Source: an uncultured Bacteroidales bacterium (GTDB lineage: Bacteria > Bacteroidota > Bacteroidia > Bacteroidales > WCHB1-69). Taken from it: a DNA stretch of 64,000 nt. The stretch spans positions 124,001 through 188,000 of the forward strand of contig CAKUVI010000005.1 in assembly GCA_934699095.1 (NCBI GenBank), in the 5' to 3' direction. How positions within the stretch are numbered: position 1 is the first letter of the stretch; every line of letters begins with the position of its first letter. Below, in pieces: positions 58,300 to 64,000 of this stretch. Position numbers and translations under genes: made by a program. The notes beneath the pieces are model-generated. The model ran no database searches. It had not been told where the DNA came from and was given only the letters and a program-made list of their open reading frames with translations.

Positions 58300-59082
58300 A
58301 TGAAAAGTTTGAAATTATTTTTTGCTATCATGTTTTTGATGCTTTCGTTCAACGTTGTGGAAGCTCAAGGGAATCATAATTACGGACGTCCTGAAATGAC
58401 ATCAGTCATTGTATCTTCTGATTTTGAATCGTTCTGGCTTTTCATAGACGATGTTCAACAGAACACGCAGTCGGTGCGCTCCATTAAAGTTGAGTTTATT
58501 CCAACTGGCGAGCACTATCTTCGTGTTGAGATGGATAACAGAGACCATGTGACAATAGGACAGTATATTATGTTGTCACGGAATAATAACTATTATTGGG
58601 TTGATAATCAGAGAAATATGTATGGCATCTCGTTAGGGCGCGGCACAGCACGTACTGATGCGGTTGTCCGTTTTGCATCAGTACAACACAATCCGAACTA
58701 TCCTTCTGCCAATCAGCCCGCAAACCAAATCAATCCTACAATCCAATTTCCACCCTCAACCCAAGTGGATGTAGTATTGGAGCCGGCACAGGTGAATATG
58801 AACGACGCAGCCTTCAGTCAAGCTCTGAGTGTTATTGAAAAACAGTCATTCGAATCCAATAAGCTCACCACCGCAAAGCAAGTTGTTGCAAACAACCTTC
58901 TTTCCGTAGAGCAAATCATGAAAATCTGCAAATTATTCACTTTCGAAAATACAAAGCTCGATTTCGCTAAGAGTGCTTATGACCATTGTATCGACAAGGA
59001 ACGCTATTATTTGATGAATGATGTTTTAGAGTACAGCTCAAGTAAAGACGAGCTGGATCGTTTTATATCCAGCCAGAGGTAG
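58300..59082 (+). CDS. Secreted DUF4476 protein
   Basis: The 260-residue protein has a signal peptide ending near VEAQ. A beta-rich N-terminal half follows (about 28-125), then a Pro/Gln-rich linker (about 125-160) and a helical DUF4476 domain (about 168-258, VIEKQSFESNKLTTAKQVVANN onwards). DUF4476 is common in Bacteroidetes secreted proteins and its function is not known. It is transcribed alone from its own promoter. Confidence 0.82.
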   Translation: MKSLKLFFAIMFLMLSFNVVEAQGNHNYGRPEMTSVIVSSDFESFWLFIDDVQQNTQSVRSIKVEFIPTGEHYLRVEMDNRDHVTIGQYIMLSRNNNYYWVDNQRNMYGISLGRGTARTDAVVRFASVQHNPNYPSANQPANQINPTIQFPPSTQVDVVLEPAQVNMNDAAFSQALSVIEKQSFESNKLTTAKQVVANNLLSVEQIMKICKLFTFENTKLDFAKSAYDHCIDKERYYLMNDVLEYSSSKDELDRFISSQR

Positions 59083-61035
59083 TCATATTTTAAGTAAAAT
59101 CTGAGCTTTTATTTCCGTTTTGTGCGGTTTTTCTATCATGTTCAGTCCGCTGCCAGCAGTGTTTTTGTTGATATAGCGAACTCTGCCTGCGCGCAACCAG
59201 AAGCTCAGCTTCCACACCTTGTATCTCACTATCAGGTACCATCTTGCACCTTGGTAGTAGTATGATCCTATGTTGAATGCGTAGTAAAGGTCGTTTTCGT
59301 ATGCGTATAGCCTTTCATCGTATGTGTCGGTGTCGAAATAAGCGGCTCGGAGGTTCAGACTGAATCTGTCATCATATAGAGTCAATGCGGCGTCCTGATA
59401 GATCAAAAAGCCTGTTTTCAACCTCTCATTTTCGGTTTTGTTCAGTGCAATGCTGGCTTCGGTTTTGAGTTTCAGGTGTTTAGATGGGGAACTTCGCCAT
59501 TGCAGTCGTGCCCTATGTTCATTTTTTTGAAGTATAGAGTGCATATAGAGATCGTCGGTGCTGTTTTTTTGCCGGTTTTTATATCTGTAAGTTATTGAAA
59601 ACAAGTTGTTTCTGTTTATATTGCAAAAGATGGAGAAACCGAAATCAAGATTCCTGCTCGGTGCGTCGCATCGGTAGCTAAGCCAGGAGGTTGTGAAGTA
59701 GTCGGCATAGACATTGGCTTCCAGTTTGCGTGAGAGCACCATGCTGGCTGCGAGGTACAGGCCCGTTTCGCCGCATCCCAGCGAGAGAGCTCTGAAAGGG
59801 CTTGCAGCAACCGGCTTGTAGTTCTTGGGATAGTGCCTGAATGTCACATTGAGTTTGAGGTCAGGGGCGAGGTTGAGGAGAGCCGATTGCAGTATTGCGA
59901 TCCTTCCTTTGTGGTCGGCGGCCACTTCTCCGAACAGCAACTGTTTGCCGGCTGTCAGCGAATAGTCGAGGCTGCCCGTAAACGAGTCGGGGTGGGTGAG
60001 GGCGTGCCATTTGACGTTTTTTGACGTGCTGTCGCCGATGGTGCCGTAACCTCCAAGCTGGCCTCCGATTCTGAGCCTTTTGCCAGTGTATTTCACAGAC
60101 AGGCCAAATCCGGAGTTTTTGCTGTTCGTGATGTCGCCGGCATACAGCGTGCCGTTGATTTTTGAGGTGCCTATTGTGAAGCCCGCACCTCGGAACACGT
60201 TTCCCTCGTTGGTTATGGCAACGGGGCGCAGACCGTCGGCGAAGCGGCGCAACCCGTCCGCGCCGCCGCCCTTCCCCGACAACAACGATGTGCCAAATGC
60301 AAGACCCTGCCCGAAATTGACCCGGAAGTCGCCCACCACCACCCGTTTTAACATCCCGAAGTTGTTGAGATGGAAAGACCCCGAATAGTGGTCGAAGCCA
60401 TATCGTTGCTCTCCACGGAAGAAACAATCCCCCGGCTCTTTGCCGCCAGCTATCTTGAACCCGAACTTGTCACTGTTACGATACTCATATCTGAACACTA
60501 TGTGCTGCGGAGATCCTGAATAGTGCGACCTTCGCGAGGTGTCGTATCCTACTTGCTTCTCAAGAATCTGTCCATATCTGAACCAGAATGTGTTACGGCT
60601 GGATGTCAACACTTCCTTGAACGATCTTCGTGCTTTGGGCGGCGGTTCAATCTTCGTCAATTTAGCAAGTCTCCTCATGTCAGAATCGTCAAAACCCTCT
60701 ATTGCTGGTATCTCGTAGATGCTGTATATTTCACCATATTCCTCAATGTAAAGCTGTAGCTGATAATACTGAAAGTCTGTGAGTTTCAGTATTTTAACTG
60801 CATCTTCATAACTGAGATTGTTTAGATTGGGTCGCCCGGACTCCCTTTCGCAAAGTCTTTCGATGAGATCTTCAGAGATTATTTCCATATCTCCTTCACC
60901 TAAATCAAGCTCTATCGCATCATCAATAAGATTCTCTATGACCGAGAATGTGTCGATTTGCGCATATCCCGTTGAATAGGCGAAAATTATGATGTGAATC
61001 AGCAGGATTGAGTACGATGTTGTGTTATTATTCAT
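59083..61035 (-). CDS. Outer-membrane barrel protein with N-terminal helix-hairpin-helix domain
   Basis: From the ATG at 61035 the protein has 650 residues with a signal peptide (LLIHIIIFAYSTGYAQ). Residues about 55-135 resemble ComEA-type helix-hairpin-helix pairs (PNLNNLSYEDAVKILKLTDF, then SIYEIPAIEGF). The rest is a beta barrel with many aromatic residues and glycine-rich loops (SGKGGGADGLRRFADGL). Similar HhH-barrel proteins are scattered in Bacteroidetes without a known role; DNA or protein binding at the envelope is only inference. The start overlaps the preceding gene by 8 nt. A longer frame to 61116 lies inside that gene and is rejected. Confidence 0.78.
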   Translation of the reverse strand: MNNNTTSYSILLIHIIIFAYSTGYAQIDTFSVIENLIDDAIELDLGEGDMEIISEDLIERLCERESGRPNLNNLSYEDAVKILKLTDFQYYQLQLYIEEYGEIYSIYEIPAIEGFDDSDMRRLAKLTKIEPPPKARRSFKEVLTSSRNTFWFRYGQILEKQVGYDTSRRSHYSGSPQHIVFRYEYRNSDKFGFKIAGGKEPGDCFFRGEQRYGFDHYSGSFHLNNFGMLKRVVVGDFRVNFGQGLAFGTSLLSGKGGGADGLRRFADGLRPVAITNEGNVFRGAGFTIGTSKINGTLYAGDITNSKNSGFGLSVKYTGKRLRIGGQLGGYGTIGDSTSKNVKWHALTHPDSFTGSLDYSLTAGKQLLFGEVAADHKGRIAILQSALLNLAPDLKLNVTFRHYPKNYKPVAASPFRALSLGCGETGLYLAASMVLSRKLEANVYADYFTTSWLSYRCDAPSRNLDFGFSIFCNINRNNLFSITYRYKNRQKNSTDDLYMHSILQKNEHRARLQWRSSPSKHLKLKTEASIALNKTENERLKTGFLIYQDAALTLYDDRFSLNLRAAYFDTDTYDERLYAYENDLYYAFNIGSYYYQGARWYLIVRYKVWKLSFWLRAGRVRYINKNTAGSGLNMIEKPHKTEIKAQILLKI

Positions 61036-61834
61036 CAAAAATCGAGGTTTTATAGTTGTTGAAAGAATATAATGCATCAAGATGCGGTGAAAACGAAAGA
61101 CGGTAGTGCCAGGCAACCCCTACGGAGAATGTGATACACCTGACGACGAATCCGAAGTCGAGACCCACTTGATAATTTGAACATTCCAGATTGGTCAGAA
61201 TCTTTTTGGTTGGCTGAAAACAAATGCCCCCTTTGATAATCCAATTTCCGGGTAAATATTTTTGAATCAGGATGTTTGCTGTTAGTTTTTGAGAAAACTG
61301 ATACATTGTGCCGACGGTGAAAACAATCGGGATCGGCTGCTTTGACACAAGTCCGTAGTTCAACATGAAGGGATTGTACACATTGGCCGAGAGTTGTAGT
61401 TTCCTGTTTATTCTGTAAAGGAAACCAACATCCAAACAGAACGAGTGCCTCGAAGGATAGTGCCGCGCATGTTCCAAAATGTAGAAAATCCTGAAAGACA
61501 TGGCAAAACTCTTGCCAAAAGAACGCCCGTAGCCAGAACATAAGTCGAATCTCCCGTAAGCACCTGAACCATAGTGTCTTATCGAAAATGGAAGTATGTT
61601 TCTGCCTACAAGGTAGCACCCTTTGACCTCTGCCTCCGATAACTCCTTGAAGAAAAACTTGTTTTCAAGCGAACAGCCGATGAATGAACCTGAAAGTCCG
61701 CCTAATGCCGGCAGATTGTTGAAGTTCTTGTAGGCAACAAGCCTGATCACATCATCCTGAGCACTCGACTGTGTGAATGCTGTAGTAGATAAAGCAATAG
61801 ATATCAATACTTTAAGGATATTGTTCGTTTTCAT
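61028..61834 (-). CDS. Small outer-membrane barrel protein, unrecognised
   Basis: The 268-residue protein has a signal peptide ending near SSAQ (about 26). Its short amphipathic strands (FKELSEAEVKGCYLV, YGRFDLCSGYGRSF, QLSANVYNPFMLNYG) fit a FadL/PorV-like barrel. No family can be named safely. It is the first gene of a two-gene unit and is translationally coupled to the HhH-barrel protein, which suggests a shared complex. Confidence 0.7.
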   Translation of the reverse strand: MKTNNILKVLISIALSTTAFTQSSAQDDVIRLVAYKNFNNLPALGGLSGSFIGCSLENKFFFKELSEAEVKGCYLVGRNILPFSIRHYGSGAYGRFDLCSGYGRSFGKSFAMSFRIFYILEHARHYPSRHSFCLDVGFLYRINRKLQLSANVYNPFMLNYGLVSKQPIPIVFTVGTMYQFSQKLTANILIQKYLPGNWIIKGGICFQPTKKILTNLECSNYQVGLDFGFVVRCITFSVGVAWHYRLSFSPHLDALYSFNNYKTSIFDE

Positions 61835-61858
61835 TATGTTTCTTTTTTGTTTTCAATG

Positions 61859-61866
61859 CAAAGATA
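61859..61866 (-). promoter_or_regulatory. -7 box of the two-barrel operon
   Basis: The minus strand reads TATCTTTG followed by CATTG, an exact match 25 nt before the ATG at 61834. Confidence 0.65.
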
Positions 61867-61937
61867 CGCCAACACAAAGGCCTTGTCAAGTTAATAATTG
61901 TTAAAAATTTATTTCCTCAAGCAGCGATATTTTTTAG

Positions 61938-61945
61938 TATTTTTG
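61938..61945 (+). promoter_or_regulatory. -7 box of leuS
   Basis: TATTTTTG followed by CAC matches the consensus 36 nt before the leuS ATG. Confidence 0.7.
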
Positions 61946-61980
61946 CACTTTTGTAAAAATGAAAGAAAAAACAACAGTAT

Positions 61981-64000
61981 ATGGAATATAATTTCAGAGA
62001 AATAGAGAAGAAATGGCATGAAAAGTGGAATGAAGGGAAGATTTACAAAGCCGAGATTGACAAAGACAAACCTAAATTTTACGTGTTGGACATGTTCCCC
62101 TATCCATCAGGGGCAGGATTGCACGTCGGGCATCCATTAGGATATATAGCATCAGACATATATGCTCGCTACAAGCGTCAGAAGGGCTTCAACGTGCTCC
62201 ATCCTATGGGCTATGATGCTTTCGGACTTCCCGCAGAGCAGTATGCTATCCAAACCGGCCAGCACCCTGCGATAACCACTGACAAAAATGTCAACCGTTA
62301 TCGCGAGCAGCTCGACAAGATTGGATTCTCATTCGATTGGGACAGATCGTTCAAGACTTGTGATCCTGACTACTACAAATGGACACAATGGACTTTCATT
62401 CAGTTGTTTAACTCATATTATTGCTATCAGGCCGACCAAGCAAGACCGATATCTGAGTTGGTGGAGGCATTTGCTGCAAACGGAACGGAAGGTTTGCAGG
62501 TGGCCCACACAAAGCCAATGGAGTTCACTGCCGAGGAATGGAATGCGGCATCGGAGAAGGAGCAGCAGGAGATTCTGATGAACTATCGTTTGGCCTATTT
62601 GGCTGATACTTGGGTAAACTGGTGCCCTCAGTTGGGAACAGTTCTTGCAAACGATGAGGTTGTGAACGGACTTTCGGTTCGCGGTGGCTATCCTGTTGAG
62701 CGTAAACTTATGAAACAGTGGATTTTGCGCGTGTCCGCTTACGCCGAACGTCTGCTTAAAGGATTGGAAACTGTGGAGTGGTCTGATTCTTTGAAAGAGA
62801 TCCAGCGCAACTGGATCGGCAGAAGCGAGGGCGCTTTTATCCAGTTTGAAATCGAGAATCAGAAAGAGACTTTGGATATCTTCACAACTCGTCCCGACAC
62901 CATATTCGGAGTGTCGTTTATGGTTTTGTGTCCTGAACACGAGCAAATTGCACAGCTCACAACTCCAGAACAGAAGGCCGAGGTTGACGAATATGTTGCG
63001 TGGGCGCGCAACCGTTCAGAAACTGAACGCCAGAGCGAGGTCAGGACTGTGACAGGCGTGTTCACAGGTTCTTATGCGATCAATCCATTCAATGGAGAGA
63101 AAATTCCGATATGGATCTCCGCATATGTGCTTCAAGGCTACGGCACCGGAGCCATCATGGCAGTGCCTGCTCACGACTCACGCGACTACGCATTTGCAAA
63201 ACATTTCAAACTGCCCATCCGTGAGGTTATTGCCGGAGGCGACATCGAAAAGGAGGCCTTCGAGACAAAAGACGGCGTATGCGTGAATTCAGACTTTATT
63301 ACAGGCAAAACAGTGAAAGAAGCTGGCAAGATGATAATTGAAAGGGTTAAAGAACTCGGTATCGGCTACGGAACAGTCAATTACCGCCTGCGCGATGCCA
63401 TCTTCAGCCGCCAACGCTATTGGGGCGAACCATTCCCAATATACTATAAAGACGGGATGCCATACACGGTTCCTGAATCTGAACTGCCTGTGACCTTGCC
63501 TGATATAGACAACTTCCTGCCAACCGAGACAGGCGAGCCACCATTGGCACGTGCGAAGGATTGGACATACAACGGATATCAGCGGGAGTATAGCACAATG
63601 CCAGGATTCGCCGGCTCCAGCGCATATTACCTGAGATACATGGACCCGAAAAACGACTCTGCATTGGTGTCGAAAGAGGCTGATGAATATTGGCAACAGG
63701 TTGACCTGTATGTCGGCGGTGCGGAACATGGAACAGGACACCTTATCTATTCAAGATTCTGGGATAAATTCCTCTACGATATCAAGGTGAGCTGCAAGGA
63801 CGAACCTTTCCAGAAACTTATAAACCAAGGCATGATTCAGGGAAGATCTAATTTTGTCTATAGAATTGTCGGTACAAACAAGTTCGTGTCGCTTAATCTT
63901 AAAAAAGACTACGAAACCACTCCTATACATGTCGATGTGAATATCGTTCATAATGATGTTCTCGATATTGAGGCTTTTAAGAATTGGATGCCCGATTTCA
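61981..64000 (+). CDS. leuS: Leucyl-tRNA synthetase (partial, 3' end beyond window)
   Basis: About 673 codons are present with no stop, so the gene runs off the window. It starts MEYNFREIEKKWHEKW. It has the class I HIGH motif as HVGH in GAGLHVGHPLGY, then LHPMGYDAFGLPAEQ. The editing domain carries TTRPDTIFG and GTGAIMAVPAHDSRD, and FSRQRYWGEPFPIYY with MPGFAGSSAYYLRYMDP follows. The KMSKS loop and the tRNA-binding domain lie outside. The enzyme charges tRNA-Leu and edits mischarged products. Confidence 0.97.
   Translation, partial: MEYNFREIEKKWHEKWNEGKIYKAEIDKDKPKFYVLDMFPYPSGAGLHVGHPLGYIASDIYARYKRQKGFNVLHPMGYDAFGLPAEQYAIQTGQHPAITTDKNVNRYREQLDKIGFSFDWDRSFKTCDPDYYKWTQWTFIQLFNSYYCYQADQARPISELVEAFAANGTEGLQVAHTKPMEFTAEEWNAASEKEQQEILMNYRLAYLADTWVNWCPQLGTVLANDEVVNGLSVRGGYPVERKLMKQWILRVSAYAERLLKGLETVEWSDSLKEIQRNWIGRSEGAFIQFEIENQKETLDIFTTRPDTIFGVSFMVLCPEHEQIAQLTTPEQKAEVDEYVAWARNRSETERQSEVRTVTGVFTGSYAINPFNGEKIPIWISAYVLQGYGTGAIMAVPAHDSRDYAFAKHFKLPIREVIAGGDIEKEAFETKDGVCVNSDFITGKTVKEAGKMIIERVKELGIGYGTVNYRLRDAIFSRQRYWGEPFPIYYKDGMPYTVPESELPVTLPDIDNFLPTETGEPPLARAKDWTYNGYQREYSTMPGFAGSSAYYLRYMDPKNDSALVSKEADEYWQQVDLYVGGAEHGTGHLIYSRFWDKFLYDIKVSCKDEPFQKLINQGMIQGRSNFVYRIVGTNKFVSLNLKKDYETTPIHVDVNIVHNDVLDIEAFKNWMPDF

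Overview
The window is chromosomal DNA of a member of the Bacteroidetes, most likely an uncultured Bacteroidales. Three things point there. About twenty genes start just downstream of the Bacteroidetes -7 box TAnnTTTG, usually followed by C. The gene content includes fused SecDF, a type IX secretion Plug protein, a TonB-dependent thiamin receptor, a GT3 glycogen synthase fused to an alpha-glucan phosphorylase, and DUF1573 and DUF4476 proteins. The tmRNA tag, GETSYAFAA, is of Bacteroides type. Most of the window is ordinary, tightly packed core genome. No prophage, CRISPR array or intact insertion sequence was seen.

Layout. 1-2.9 kb: tail of an unknown gene, hemW, a GH20 hexosaminidase lipoprotein. 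2.9-9.8 kb (minus): outer-membrane receptor-like protein, dapB, lepB, ygiQ. 10-15.8 kb: rnfDGEA without rnfB or rnfC, then an unrecognised membrane protein and a U32 peptidase-family protein. 15.8-18.2 kb (minus): porin and Gate-domain transporter. 18.3-19.6 kb: eno. 19.65-24.2 kb (minus): coiled-coil protein, zapA, 6S-like RNA, rny, divIC-like gene, aroQ, two DUF1573 genes, tmRNA. 24.4-27.3 kb: small membrane protein, mutL, ABC ATPase. 27.4 kb: tRNA-Ser(UGA), then a palindrome and a possible insertion-sequence relic. 27.9 kb: YjdF-like membrane protein. 28.8-34.5 kb: ribosomal proteins rplV to rpsE with their own promoter and terminator. 34.6-37.3 kb: MBOAT acyltransferase and SGNH-like partner. 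37.5-40.5 kb: M13 peptidase and carbamate kinase. 40.6-41.2 kb: a gene-free imperfect palindrome of about 600 bp. 41.5-46.4 kb: glycogen synthase-phosphorylase fusion and thiN. 46.4-48.9 kb (minus): thiamin receptor under a TPP riboswitch. 49.1-52.2 kb (minus): secDF. 52.6-56.9 kb: rplS, a methyltransferase, methylmalonyl-CoA epimerase, DUF4199, GT2 and FISUMP proteins. 56.9-61.8 kb: T9SS Plug (minus), DUF4476 (plus), and a two-gene outer-membrane operon (minus). 62-64 kb: leuS, cut by the window end.

How the genes fit together. Rnf subunits imply ion-gradient energy conservation linked to ferredoxin and NADH. Methylmalonyl-CoA epimerase fits the succinate-propionate route. The GT3-GT35 fusion makes and breaks storage glycogen. 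The thiamin receptor and thiN together indicate thiamin salvage. SecDF, signal peptidase I, the T9SS Plug and many signal peptides describe an active secretion and outer-membrane economy.

The points most worth a second look are the quasi-palindrome at 40.6-41.2 kb, a dispersed GTAGRGACG palindrome found twice, the separation of rplV-rpsE from the rest of the ribosomal-protein cluster, the Rnf operon lacking B and C, the HhH-containing barrel operon at 59-61.8 kb, and the unrecognised envelope protein downstream of rnfA.
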